From: Myotis daubentonii
Taxonomy: Eukaryota > Chordata > Mammalia > Chiroptera > Vespertilionidae
NCBI RefSeq assembly: GCF_963259705.1
Contig: NC_081850.1
Span: forward strand, 33,695,799 to 33,759,798
Length of the DNA stretch: 64,000 bases
Reading direction: 5' to 3'
The notes under the pieces are model-generated. The model was not told where the DNA came from, did not search any database, and worked only from the letters and a program-made list of their open reading frames with translations. The translations under genes were made by a program, and so were the position numbers. Within the stretch, counting starts at the first letter, position 1. Every line of letters begins with the position of its first letter. This document shows positions 21,462-32,300 of this stretch, one piece after another.

Positions 21462-22100
21462 TAGAGGCCTGGTGCACGGGTGGGGCTGTCTGGTTTGCCC
21501 TGAAGGGTGTCCTGGATCAGGGTGGGGGTCCCCACTGGGATGCCTGGCCAGCCTAGGTGAGGGGATGATGACTGTTTTCAGCTGGTCACACACCCTTCAG
21601 GGTGGGGGTCCCCACTGGGGTGCCTGGCCAGTCTGGGTGAGGGCTGAGGGCTGTTTTCAGGCTGGCGGGTGACGGAAGCTCCCAACCGCTCCTTTTTTTC
21701 TTTTTTTCTTTTTATTCTGGGCCAGCTTTAGCTCCGAGGCTCCAGCTCTTAGGCCTCCACTCCTGAAAGCAGGTATCTGGTTTGTTTCGGTTCTATAATC
21801 GAAACAATGTATAACTCCAGCTCTGAAATCCCGGCTCGCTGATAGCTGGTTTCTGGGGTTTTGTTTAGCTTCTATGTTTGTTACAATGTTTCCTAAACTG
21901 CAAGCTCAGAGGCCGGCAAGGCAAGCGGGGAACGTTGGAGTCCTCCGTCACTGAAGCAAGCAAGCCTCATGTTAGTTTCAAGCTGGCTGGCTGCCGGCCG
22001 CCATCTTGGCTGGCAGTTAATTTGCATATCTCGCTGATTAGCCAGTGGGAAGGGTAGCGGTCATACGCCAATTACCATGTTTCTCTTTTATTAGATAGGA
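21462..22100 (-). mobile_element. HeliBat, longer subfamily with AAGATGGCGGCC block
   Basis: In reverse, the 5' end is TCCTATCTAATAAAAGAGAA (ending at 22100, host T at 22101) and the 3' end is CCGTGCACCAGGCCTCTA (at 21462). Inside, on the minus strand, are TGCAAATTAACTGCCAGCCA, AAGATGGCGGCCGGCAGCC and two units of the roughly 80-bp minisatellite also seen at 48761-49085. No Rep/helicase is encoded. The unit closely parallels the one at 48459-49132. Confidence 0.88.
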
Positions 22101-22235
22101 TGCTGCTATATAAATTCATGTACAGTTCTTTCTGTTGATATATATTTTCATTAATCACAGGTAGATATCTAAGAGTGAGATTACAGGGGAAATATATGTT
22201 TAACTATACATTTAAAAAATTTTAATTGTTTCACC
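22101..22235 (-). mobile_element. L1 3' region, right part
   Basis: GCTGCTATATAAATTCATGT, then GTAGATATCTAAGAGTGAGA, continue the L1 interrupted at 20911. No coding capacity. Confidence 0.65.
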
Positions 22236-22290
22236 GTTTTAATTTTAATTTCACCATGTACAGAACATAAAATTTACCATCTTAACCATT

Positions 22291-22492
22291 ATAAATTTTT
22301 AAAAATTGATTTTAGAGAGAGGGAGGGGGGGAGAGACAAACAGACAGACAGACACACGAACACTGACCAGTTGCCTTCCAAATGTGCCCCAACCCCGCAA
22401 CCTGGGTATGTGCTCTGACGAGAAGTAGAACCCACCACCTTTTGGTGTTATGGGATGTTGTTCCAACCAACTGAGCCGCACTGACCAGGGCC
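22291..22492 (-). mobile_element. Ves-type SINE
   Basis: A perfect 13-bp target duplication CATCTTAACCATT lies at 22278-22290 and 22493-22505. The right edge ACTGAGCCGCACTGACCAGGG is the reverse of the tRNA-like head; the left edge AAAAATTGATTTTAGAGAGA is the reverse of the tail. A run of CAGACAGACAGACA (22340-22353) interrupts the GAGA-rich body. Such SINEs are copied by L1 enzymes. Confidence 0.9.
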
Positions 22493-22726
22493 CATCTTAA
22501 CCATTTTTAAGCATACAGTTTAGTTGTGCTAAATATGTTCGCATTGTTATGCAACTAATATCCAAAACTGTTTTCTTCTTACAAAAGTAAAACTCTATAC
22601 CAATTAAATAACAACTTCCCATTCTTCCTTCCTCTCAACCTCTGAAAACCACCATTCTACTTTCTATCTATGAATTTGACTACTCTAGTGGAATTATACA
22701 ATATTTGTCTTCAGGTTCATCTATGT

Positions 22727-22938
22727 CAGTGGTTCTCAACCTGTGGGTTGCGACCCCTTTGGCGGTCGAACGACCCTTTCACAGGGGTCGCCTAAGACCA
22801 TCCTGCATATCAGATATTTACATTACGATTTATAACAGTAGCAACATTACAGTTATGAAGTAGCAACGAAAGTAATTTTATGGTTGAGGCACAACATGAG
22901 GAACTGTATTTAAAGGGCCAGAAGGTTGAGAACCACTG
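22727..22938 (+). mobile_element. SPIN non-autonomous hAT (internally deleted form)
   Basis: Ends CAGTGGTTCTCAACCTG and GGTTGAGAACCACTG, with a perfect 8-bp duplication ATCTATGT (22719-22726 and 22939-22946). Relative to the copy at 4177 it jumps from CCTAAGACCAT directly to CCTGCATATCAGAT and ends AAAGGGCCAGAAGGTTGAG. The 212-bp copy at 51847 has the same breakpoints. Confidence 0.93.
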
Positions 22939-23213
22939 ATCTATGTTGTATTATATGTCAGAATTTCCTTCCTTTTTAAGGCTCAACAGTATTCCATTGT
23001 ATGTATATGACACATTTTGTTTACCCGTTCATAGGTAGATGGATATTTCAGTTGCTTCCACCTTTTAGCTATTGTGACTAATGCTGCTATGAACATGGGT
23101 GTACAAATATCTCTTCGACACCCTGCCTTCATTTGTTTGTGTATATACCCAGAAATGGAATTTCTGGGTCATATGGTAGTTCTTTGTTAATTTTTTTTGA
23201 GGAATCTCTATAC

Positions 23214-23613
23214 CAGTGGTTCCAATGTGGGTCACACGCCCTTCAGGGGGGCAATTTGATTTTTAAGGGGGGCAATTCGAGAATGAGTTATTAACAGTAA
23301 TATTTTTGCATTTATTATGGTTCTGGGGGCCTCATATACAGTATATAAATATATATTGTGACATTTATGCACTTCAGTTCTTTATCATATGTTTTGAAAC
23401 TTTATTTGCTATTTTTTCATATCACTTCATATTATTATTTTTTTAATAGTTTCTTGGTGCTTTCTTCCTCGGTACTTCAACTGTCCTTTTGTTCTTTTAT
23501 TTTTCTCTTTAATGGATGCCATGTTCTTTGGAAGCTTGTTTAGACTAAGTTAATGGCCTTTTAGGCTTCCTCTACGTAAATAAGAGTTTTTTAATAATAA
23601 GAATTATATGTCA

Positions 23614-23660
<47 letters not shown>

Positions 23661-23729
23661 GGGGGGGGGGGCATCAGGGTTTTAGAGATGCTTAGGTGGG
23701 AATGGCCAAAATAAGATTGGGAACCACTG
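23214..23729. mobile_element. hAT-type non-autonomous element with microsatellite
   Basis: The ends CAGTGGTTCCAATGTGGGTC and AGATTGGGAACCACTG are inverted. The 8-bp flanks are CTCTATAC (23206-23213) and CTCTATAT (23730-23737), one mismatch. The 516-bp interior holds CAGGGGGGCAATTTGATTTT, an AT-rich middle, and a (TG)n-CGCG-(G)n tract near its right end. I do not recognise the family by name. No transposase is present. Confidence 0.8.
23615..23671 (+). repeat. (TG)n-(CG)n-(G)n compound microsatellite
   Basis: About 20 TG repeats run into GCGCGCG and then a run of 13 Gs. Alternating purine-pyrimidine followed by a G-run can adopt non-B DNA structures. It sits inside the hAT element at 23214-23729. 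Confidence 0.95.
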
Positions 23730-23905
23730 CTCTATATGGTTATTCATAGTGGCTGCACCAGAGTTCCAATTTCTCCACATCCTCTCCAACACTTGTTATT
23801 TTCTGTTAAGTTAAAAAAATGAATGGGTGTGATGTTTAACTTTTTAGGTAATTGTCAAACTGTTTTTTCAAAGTTTTTATACCATTTGACATTCCTACTA
23901 GCAGT

Positions 23906-25525
23906 GGATCTTGTATGACCCTTGTTCTTAAGGGCTGACTTTAACCAAGGCTTTAATCCCACTGCCTGATGTTGTGAACTGGCAGTTAGTAACAGTGTCT
24001 CTTTCCTCACAGCACAAGGGATGGGCTGGATAGTGAAAAAGATTGGTGGGACTGTTTCTGCGCTGTGAGTGTGTGTGAAAAACCACTGCCCCTAAGCCAT
24101 CCCAGTGAGAGCCCATTTTGTGAGTTTTGTTAGAGTGGGGCCCAGTAGACTTTGAATTTACACAGATGACATGGAATAAAAAAGAAATGTACATAAATAA
24201 CAGTGTACACACTCATACCTTTAGCACAGTCTGGAATAGCTCAGGGAACAAATTTTTACTGAGCACTTACCATGTGACCAGGATTGAGATAGATTCAGGT
24301 GGGACATGGGTGGCATAGATGCCCAGGGAATGTAGTCTTCTTGGGAGACCGATTTAATCTATAGGCAGCCGCAGCCTCACCCTGTAAGATAGGGTTTAAT
24401 TAAGTGGGGAAGGGTGTGCTACAGATTACAAGTAGCCACTTGGAGGAGAGGATTGTGTCTGAGAGCTGGAGGTGTCTGAGACAGCTTCCTGGATGAGGGA
24501 AGGTAAGTATGATTGTATGGTGTTTACTTTGGGAGAGGGAAAATGGGGACATTCCAGGTTGGAGGCCAACACAAGAGAAAGCCCAAAGGTGATATGGCTT
24601 ATTGGTGAGACCATGAGGAGACTGGCTTGGCCACAGCTGTGGGAAATACGATTGGGCAAGTGAGGCAGCGTCAGGATGTGGAGCCTGGTGGGGCCTGCAG
24701 GTGCCCTTTTTCCTTGGACTAGCAGGATAAGTATTATGTTTCTTTCTACAGTTTGAAGGTCTGTCATTTTCCAGGGAATCTTGCTTATTTTTAAACTTAA
24801 AACTTAGGTTTTCTGGAGTGTAGAATCTCAACATAAGAAAAAAAATCCCCAGGGTGATTCGGTAAAGCTTGCTCTAAAAAAAAAATCATGCTGAGCAGTC
24901 ATAAATAGCTTGCTGGATATGAATTTAAGCAGACCAAATTTGAAATTTTATTCTAATTCAAAGCATGTTGTACAGCCTTGTTTTCAGATTGGCAATTCAA
25001 ATGCTTTCCCAGATAATACAGAAGGACATTAAGATAAACTAAGGCCACCGCAAACAAGGGAAGGCAATTGGATGCCGGACTGCACTGATAACGAGAGGCA
25101 TGATAATCTGATGGTTACTTTCTGGTTGGGTTATTCAGAGATGGAGTGATTAACCACATCACAAATCCTTTACCTATTGCAAAGCTATTCTGATAGGCAC
25201 TTTCTAATGTTTTCTCAGGAAGGTCTTTGGGGCTTCTGTTACTGGAATTAGGCTCATTTATTAAGACTTGAGTAAACTAAGGTGTGTATTGTTCTGAAGA
25301 AGGCTTCTTTCTTTCAGTAAATACTTACGTGTGCCTGCTACGTGCCAGGCATTATATTGGACTGGAAATACCAAGCTGAACAAAACATCATCTCTATGTC
25401 CTGTGAATTATGTACTCTGTCTTCATGCCAAACCATAGCCTGATAGTGACGCACACACAAAAAAGATGAGGTGATGGGATGTCCCATCTCATTTATGCCT
25501 GTGTAGTTGCAGCCTTAGCCTAGAC
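23906..25525. other. Non-coding stretch
   Basis: Contains a probable reverse L2 terminus at about 25310-25395 (AAATACTTACGTGTGCCTGC, TACGTGCCAGGCATTATATT). The 24400-24834 frames show no known domain. 24900-25300 is free of recognised repeats. Confidence 0.45.
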
Positions 25526-25715
25526 CAGTGAGTCTCAATTGTGGGTGATTTTGGTAATGCCTGGAGATATTTGATTGTCATAGCTGGAGGGATGCTACTG
25601 GATTCTGATAGATAGAGGTCAGGGATGTTGCTGAACATCTGCAACAAACAGGACAGCCCTCACAACAAAGAATTATTCAGCCCACAATGTCAATAGTATC
25701 GAGATTAAAAAACCC
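25526..25715 (-). mobile_element. MER20 (hAT-Charlie relic)
   Basis: Left end CAGTGAGTCTCAATTGTGGG, then GCCTGGAGATATTTGATTGT, GGGATGTTGCTGAACATCTG, CAGGACAGCCCTCACAACAA and a GAATTATTCAGCCC segment. This is the reverse of MER20. In eutherians some MER20 copies act as regulatory elements; nothing here tests that. Confidence 0.8.
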
Positions 25716-25943
25716 TAGCAGAGAGGAACATAAAATGGCAGGGACTGGCTCTAGCAATGAGTCTCTCTTGACAAATATCATGATCAATGTGGTGGAGAAA
25801 TGTGAAATGGAAATGAATGTGACTTATAAGAATCTAAGTGCATGGCTGGTGTGATGAGTATAACAGACTTGTCATGATGACGTTTCTTTTGGGGAAAGGA
25901 AGCCCATCTTTATAGGATTGATCCCAATGGGGGCTGTATTACT

Positions 25944-26112
25944 CTTTAGAGTAGAGGATTCTTTATGTGGAGGACTGTTCTGCAGGATGTTAGGTATTCC
26001 CTGGCACACACTAATGCCTGCAACACATCCCGGACATTATGACAAAGCCAGATACTGCCTGTGCTTCTAAATGCCCTGAAGGGTGGCACAAGCCATTGTT
26101 GAGAACCTTAGG
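25944..26112 (+). mobile_element. MER20 (hAT-Charlie relic)
   Basis: Reads GATTCTTTATGTGGAGGACT, GTTCTGCAGGATGTTAGGTA, TTCCCTGGCACACACTAATG and ends GTTGAGAACCTTA. It has the opposite orientation to the copy 230 bp upstream, making an inverted MER20 pair. Confidence 0.75.
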
Positions 26113-26474
26113 AAGGAGCGTAGATCAAGTGTCCGGAGATGTGGGCTCTAGGTGAACTTGGTAATTCCTATTGGAAGTAATTTTATCTTTTTGAGTTGAA
26201 TGCATCTATAAAAACAAGGGATGGGGTTTAGTTCAGAGGTATTCAAAGTAGAGCATTGGCATCCATTTTAGTGGAGGAAGAACATCTTAGAACTTCTGTA
26301 ATTATTGTCTATTTCTTGTTATTTTTAAAAAAGGCACTTTTATGTGTGTTTCCTAGCATACCTAGCAAGGACAGTAGCATGAGTACCAGGCATGCTCAGT
26401 AGTGTTTTACTTGAAGGACTGCACTATCAGAGAAGTTGGATACTCAGACCTTTTCCCATTCTGACAGCCTAAGT

Positions 26475-26678
26475 CAGGGGTCTTCAAACTTTTTAAACAG
26501 GGGGCCAGTTCACTGTCCCTCAGACCGTTGGAGGGCTGGATTATAGTTTAAAAAAAAAACTATGAACAAATTCCTATGCACACTGCACATATCTTATTTT
26601 GAAGTAAAAAACAAAGCGGGAACAAATACAATATTTGTATTTGCATGTGGCCCGCGGGCCGTAGTTTGAGGACCCCTG
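26475..26678. mobile_element. nhAT (bat-type non-autonomous hAT)
   Basis: Ends CAGGGGTCTTCAAACTTTTT and GTAGTTTGAGGACCCCTG are inverted. A perfect 8-bp duplication GCCTAAGT lies at 26467-26474 and 26679-26686. Interior landmarks are CAGTTCACTGTCCCTCAGAC, AACTATGAACAAATTCCTAT and GTGGCCCGCGGGCC. This is a 204-bp derivative of a hAT family of vesper bats. Confidence 0.92.
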
Positions 26679-26686
26679 GCCTAAGT

Positions 26687-27782
26687 TATGGGAAGGAATG
26701 TCATGGAAGCCAGAGGCTTTCTAGCCACAGGTTCACGTCTGCTGAAGGACATACAAGGTGACGGATGTCAGTGTCATTGAGAATCAGCCCCCACAGCGCC
26801 CCGTCTCCCGGCCTGTGGAGATTTGGGCTTTGGGCGAAACAATGACATATTCCCTGGTGACATAGAGTTAGACTATTTTAAAACTGGCAAGCCACCAGGG
26901 TTTTTCAAATTATTCTCTACATGAGTGTGGAAAATACTATTCCCTGACAGAAAATTTGATTCACACTTTATAAAGAGCATGAGGACATGGTTGAATTGCA
27001 TAATCACCGCTCACAAGAGGGCCCTGAGTAGAAACGGTCTTTTCCAATGTTGCCCACTTCAGCACGAGGAGAATAGCACACTTGTTTTCAAACACTCATG
27101 CTACACCACATTGAGCAACTTAGTAGACTTTATATTCTTAAGACAACTCTTTGGAAGCTGCTTGGAGGCATAGTTCTCGCTCAGTCCCCTTTCCATTGAC
27201 GTCATGTTGAGCTGCAGAGTGACATGGGTATTGAAGACCAGAACTTGTCCACAGCCATTGCAGTCTTAAGATTTAGAATAGAAATTCTCTCCATCCCCCC
27301 ACTCCCAAGCCCCTTCACTGTCAGCTTCCCTTTGGGGGAGTGTATACTGATAGTCATACAAAGAAGCTATATTTTAGAAATCTACTGGTTTCTTAGATGA
27401 CTTATGTGCGGCAGAAATGTGCTTTGACAAATACAAGCTTTTCCCCCTGGGGGTTGAGCTAAAATGAAAACTGCAGGCCTGGTTAGGCCTGCACTTGGCA
27501 GGCAAAGAAGCTAATGTGACGTTAGTAGAATAGAAGCAATTTTACTATTGGTAAACAAAATGCTTATTGAGTCATACACACTAACTGTGCTGTTTTAAGC
27601 ACCCTCTCATTGCCCCCAGCTTTGCTCAGGGGACATATAGTATTTCTGTGGCAGTTGAGGTAGAAGTACTTTACTTGAGCCAGATAAAGCAAAGTTGGAA
27701 TCATAGGTCACTGACCTAAAAGTGATCTTAAGAAATCATTCCATTTGCTTCCTTGTCTCTTGCCCTTCTCAGATACAGTGTA
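26687..27782. other. No recognisable feature
   Basis: Unique-looking sequence with no convincing exon. The 82-codon frame at 26925-27173 has no domain I recognise. Confidence 0.45.
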
Positions 27783-28035
27783 GTACAGTGGTTAAAAGGC
27801 ATGGGCCCCTGGCCAGGCTGCCCGCTCTGAGTGGCTCTCTGCCACTCCTTAACTATATGGCCTTGGGCAATCCGTTTATCCCCTCTTGTGTTTCTGTTTC
27901 TTCATTTGCAGTGCAGGCACAATGAAAAAAAAAAAAACTTATGGTACAGCATTACTGTGATGATTAAATAGAATAATATTCGTAAAGGTTTTACTATGTT
28001 GAAGGCACATGATATATATTGGCTGTTATTAGCCG
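27783..28035 (+). repeat. MIR SINE
   Basis: Begins AGTACAGTGGTTAAAAGGCA (tRNA-like head), then CTATATGGCCTTGGGCAATC and an A-run at about 27924-27940, and ends with ...GGCACATGATATATATTGGC. A nearly full-length MIR. Confidence 0.75.
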
Positions 28036-31000
28036 TTACTATTAACTTTAAACAAGAATAATCATTAATCCTCCCAGATTTGTTAACTTGTCACTCAATT
28101 ACTCTGCAAGGATTGTTTTGAGGTAAAGGCATAATGGGAAAAAAAGCCCATTTTAAACCTGCAAATGTTTCTTTTGCATTCTGAGAGTTTAGATAAAGCT
28201 GGCAGAGACCACTTCCCCACCCCACAGTGGGGGGGACTCTGGGAGGCAGCTGCAGCATGCGGTTGCTCTGTGTGAGGAGGGGATTTGGGTTAGACCATAA
28301 AATTGAACTGGGTTACAGAAAGAGGTTTATGGTTTATTCTCCACAATCATTATGAATTGGTAAGTGTGACCCAGAGGTAGAGAATGAAAGTGATGACTTT
28401 GTAGATGCCAACCTGTCTAAGATTCTGTAATTTTCAAAGGGCAAGTTGTCTCCATAGGCTTGCAGCCCCTTTGGATGCATACACAAAGAATGTATTTGCT
28501 TTCTGGGAATGTGAAGGTCCAAATAAAGGTATTAAACAGTTGTTGTTTGTCAGTATCAAGGATTTAGTCCCTCCCATCTTCCTCCCAGTGCAATATGCCA
28601 AGTATCCACATTAAAATGTGAAAACTATGTTAATCTTTCAATTGTACCCAGATTTGACAGGTCACATTTCAGTGAACGGTTCAACATTTCAGCTTTGGCG
28701 TAAATTGACCCAGAGTTCATATCTATCAAAGATCTTTAGTCAGGCAGTTAGCACAATTCTGTATTTTCCACAGATATATTATTTCATTTATGGATGGTTC
28801 AAACTCCCCATTAGACCTGATAATTTGAGGCTCATAGTTCGTCCAGCCCAGCACAGGACTGTGGGAGAGATTATACAGTATTTTCTTATTTCGTTGACCT
28901 CAAAGGTCTGGGAATATGGTGGTTTCTTAAATTGTCCACTGCATTTATACTATTAGCGATTTTCCTAAGCAGTTCATAAAGTTATGCCTGCATTTTTTAT
29001 TGGTAGGCATTCTCAGTTTTATATGATCATAACTTTTTATTGGAAGCAGTAATTTTTATTTGTAGAAAACAAACCTCTTTCAAGGCTAGGGGATACCAGC
29101 CAGTCTTTGTGTACTGAAATTTGGTGAACAAGCTCTTGGTTAAGCCATTCTTTTTTGTAAGGTTTTGGAAGGCCCTCATTTTAACCTTCTTTCCAGAATA
29201 AAGACTTTGATCTTAAAAAAATGTATTCAGTAAAAGTATAGGAAATAAAACTAATTTATTTGAAAATCACCTTGAAAACTTTTAAGATCCCCTTTTTGGA
29301 CAGTTCTATTAAAGATTTCTTCAAGTTTGGTGAACAAAAAGCATGGAGTCTTCTCTTCCAGGATTTGAAAGTGGAAGGATCTTGTACCAGTTAGTCACTT
29401 TCCCTTCTATACCTTCAGCTCTCCTCTCTTCTAGATTCTGTCAGTTTTCAAATTAGACTCAGGTATCTTACACTTTGAAACAAATAAATAAGCAAGCAAA
29501 CAAATAATGAACAACAGCAACAACAATGCAAACTAAAAACAATCCTCTTTTGACCATACCTGTTCCTTTGGGTACTGCCTAATTTCTTTCATTCATTCAA
29601 ATTTCTTCGAAGAGAGATCATCCACATTTAATATGTCTACAAATACATTGAAACTGCTCTCCTTCCCATCATTAGCAACCCCCTATATCAGTTGGGAATC
29701 TTTGTCTTGTCTGATTGAACCCAAATCCAAGTGGCTTGAACATAGTGGAGAATTCTTGACTCATGTAATTGAAAATCCTGAAGTGAGTGCTGGCCTTAGG
29801 TAAGGCTTAATCCAGTACCTGAAATGATTCACCAAGAACCTGGCTTCTTTCCATGTCCTTGCTTTGCCTTCCATGTTTTGGCTTTATCCTTAGGCTCCTC
29901 AGAGCCACTTATTCACCTTTCCACTCCCCAGCTCTGCAGGCCATTCCAGACATTACATCCACACAGTAAACCCTCAAGGAAAGACAGGGAAAATGTATTT
30001 TTTTCTCTCAAAAGTCCCAGCAAAATCTCCTTCCCTCCAATTCTCTCTCCGTGGGTTTCTGCCCATCACTGAGCCAATCATTCACTCTGGCTGAATATGG
30101 GGATTGCCTGAAGCCAGGCATAGCCCATCTTTGGAGCTATGGGAAGGATCAATAAATCCAGATCACGTGATAAAAAGTGGAGAAAGAGTGGTTCCCATGG
30201 CAAAGTTGGGGTGTTATTAACGAAGAGAGAGAAGAGGGCCTTGGCAATGGCAACAGTGGCTGCTATCTTTGAAACAGTCAAAACATTTTCCTTCTTAAAA
30301 CTCGACTCCCTTGATACCAATTCCCTTCTGTCATGGTATCTACTAGTGTAATGTTCTGGTTCTCTGTGTATTTCTCAAGCCATCTTACTTCAATTTTCCT
30401 TGTGGGCTCCGTTTATTCTGCTCATCAGTTAGCTTTGGTTTCCTCGGGATGCAGCAGCCCTTCCTTTTGTTTTCTTTGGTTACTCTTATCTTATGTATCC
30501 TCTCAACTTTAACTCCCTAGTTAATTCAAGGGGGTCTCCTACTCTTAGACAGTTCCTGAAAATGTGTCAGATGGTTGCACGTACAACAGTCAAATATATT
30601 CTAGAAGGCATTGGGATGTGTGTGAAAAAATGATTATAAATCCCCTAATTATACCTCTCCTTTTAGACATTATCTTCAACCAGAGATACTTTCAAAACGT
30701 GTAACTTTTTTATTTAATTTATTAATTTTCCTTCATAATGGATCATGCTTTCATCAGCTTAAATCCAGTGATGATCTGGACATGCTTAATAATTTCTGAC
30801 TTTTATGATGCTTGTATTTCTTATCATTAATGTTAACACTTTAATTTTCTTTGTATTTTCACCTGTTTTTTTTTCTTTTGTTAACAAAAAGTAAGATTAA
30901 AATGTAATACATACCAGTAGCCAAACAGTTACACAAATATTGTTGGGTGAAGATGTTGCTCTTGCAGCCAGAACTAAACATGTGTCTGGTAAGCACTGTC

Positions 31001-31426
31001 ACCACGTGATTGCTCAATATATTCATTTGCTGAGAAACAAAGTTTGTATTTGACATATGAAAAGTGATTTATGGATTTTAGTGTACAGAGGTGAAATGGA
31101 TGAGGGCTCATTACATTTCTAGCCCATGCATATCCATTAGCCTCTGAGGCATCTCCACAAAATGTCTTAAAGGACACCTCATTCTTCTAGCATCCCTTCT
31201 GCATCCTCTGGCTCCTAGTTGTTAAAAATAGAAACTTGAAATTATACCTTGAGACCTCTCATCTCATACATACCTTGCTTATTTGATACCCCGTGTCATG
31301 AAACTGCCCTGTCCTCTCTAGGCCTATTACCACTTATCATAGTTCAGCCCTGTCATTTTTCAATTGGTATATTCATTCGCAGAAGCCGTCTTATAGATTT
31401 CCCTTTTTAAAATACATCTTCTGTTC
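28036..31426. other. Long non-coding stretch
   Basis: No exon or clear transposon was identified. 29690-30350 has the texture of a degraded interspersed repeat (AACCCAAATCCAAGTGGCTT and TCACCAAGAACCTGGCTTC), but I cannot assign a family. Frames such as 28618-28956 appear random. Confidence 0.4.
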
Positions 31427-31738
31427 CAGAGGTCAGCAGAATGTAAAGGGCCATGTAGTAAACACTATATGCTTTGCCAGTCATATGGTCTCTATTGCAA
31501 CTGCTCAACTCTGCCTTTGTGATTGTGTCACGGACACTATGCAAACGGATGGATGTAGCTGTGCTCCTATAAAACTTTATGCACAACAAAATTGGTATTT
31601 CACATAATTTAATGTGTTATAAAATATTACTCTTCTTTTGATGATTTAAAATCCATCTAAGAAAAGTTAAAACTATTCTTAGCTCACAGGCTACACAAAG
31701 TCCCACAAGCTGTAATTTACTGACCCAAGTTCTACAGG
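31427..31738. mobile_element. hAT-type DNA transposon relic
   Basis: Reads AATGTAAAGGGCCATGTAGT, ATATGCTTTGCCAGTCATAT, TGCAACTGCTCAACTCTGCC and TCCTATAAAACTTTATGCAC, and ends TGTAATTTACTGACCCAAG. This order belongs to a common mammalian hAT relic; I am not sure of its exact name. Confidence 0.6.
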
Positions 31739-31739
31739 G

Positions 31740-32300
31740 TTACCAGAATGAGCTAACCAAAATATGTCTGAACATTTCATTTGCATGTTTAAACCCATCA
31801 TCAAAGTTTGCCAACAGGGGCTGAAAGATTAAGGTTTATCTTCCTTGAAATGGTCTATTAATTCTTGCATGAGCAGATCTCCAGCTTCATATCTACCTAA
31901 CTCAAATTTTGCACTTCACTCTTCAGAATACTGATCTTGCAAGTTCCCTGTTCACACTGAGCTATTTCTTTCTAAGGCCTTGACCTCTCTTCTTGAAATG
32001 TCTTCCCCTTTCTCATGACCATTTCCTCCCTCCCTCCCTCCCTCCCTCCCTCCCTCCCTCCCTCCCTCCCTCCCTTCCTTCCTTCCTTCCTTCCTTCCTT
32101 CCTTCCTTTCTCCGTCCCCCATTCTTTTTCATTTGCCACATAATGTTAGAATTATTGGTTTGTTTGCTCCACTGAGAGGCTGCCTGCTGGCCAGTTCATG
32201 TATTGATCGACTCTCAGTGTTCCCATCATCTCACTTCCAGCCCAGTGTCCGGCTAAAGTTGGCACTCAATAAATATTTGCTGAATGCATGCATGCATGCA
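31740..32300 (+). mobile_element. L2 remnant interrupted by a CCCT/CCTT tract
   Basis: The 3' end GGCACTCAATAAATATTTGC then TGAATGCATGCATGCATGCA is an L2 terminus. Upstream CTCTTCTTGAAATGTCTTCC looks like the degraded L2 body. The pyrimidine microsatellite at 32026-32110 lies between them. Confidence 0.55.
32026..32110 (+). repeat. (TCCC)n-(TTCC)n microsatellite
   Basis: About twelve TCCC units pass into about eight TTCC units, a pure polypyrimidine run on the plus strand. A frame across it gives only a Leu-Pro-Pro-Ser repeat and is not a gene. Confidence 0.95.

Larger units (their letters stand above)
22236..23905 (-). mobile_element. L1 3' region hosting three nested insertions
   Basis: Host fragments in order: AAATTTACCATCTTAACC, CAGTTTAGTTGTGCTAAATA, AACCACCATTCTACTTTCTA, CAGTATTCCATTGTATGTAT, GCTGCTATGAACATGGGTGT, TATACCCAGAAATGGAATTT, GGCTGCACCAGAGTTCCAAT and TTGACATTCCTACTAGCAGT. 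These form one reverse-strand L1M 3' region. It is cut by a Ves SINE (22291-22492), a SPIN (22727-22938) and another hAT (23214-23729), each with its own target duplication. All three are therefore younger than the L1. Confidence 0.85.

Noticed and set aside
20946..21464. 172-codon frame rich in His, Gly and Arg
   Set aside because: It follows the minisatellite in a HeliBat-like unit. The apparent repeats in the protein are the DNA repeats, and it has no known domain.
24400..24834. 144-codon frame on the minus strand as a possible exon
   Set aside because: There is no recognisable domain, no clear splice context, and the overlapping frame is also open.
31993..32175. Leu-Pro-Pro-Ser repeat protein
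   Set aside because: It is encoded only by the (TCCC)n microsatellite.
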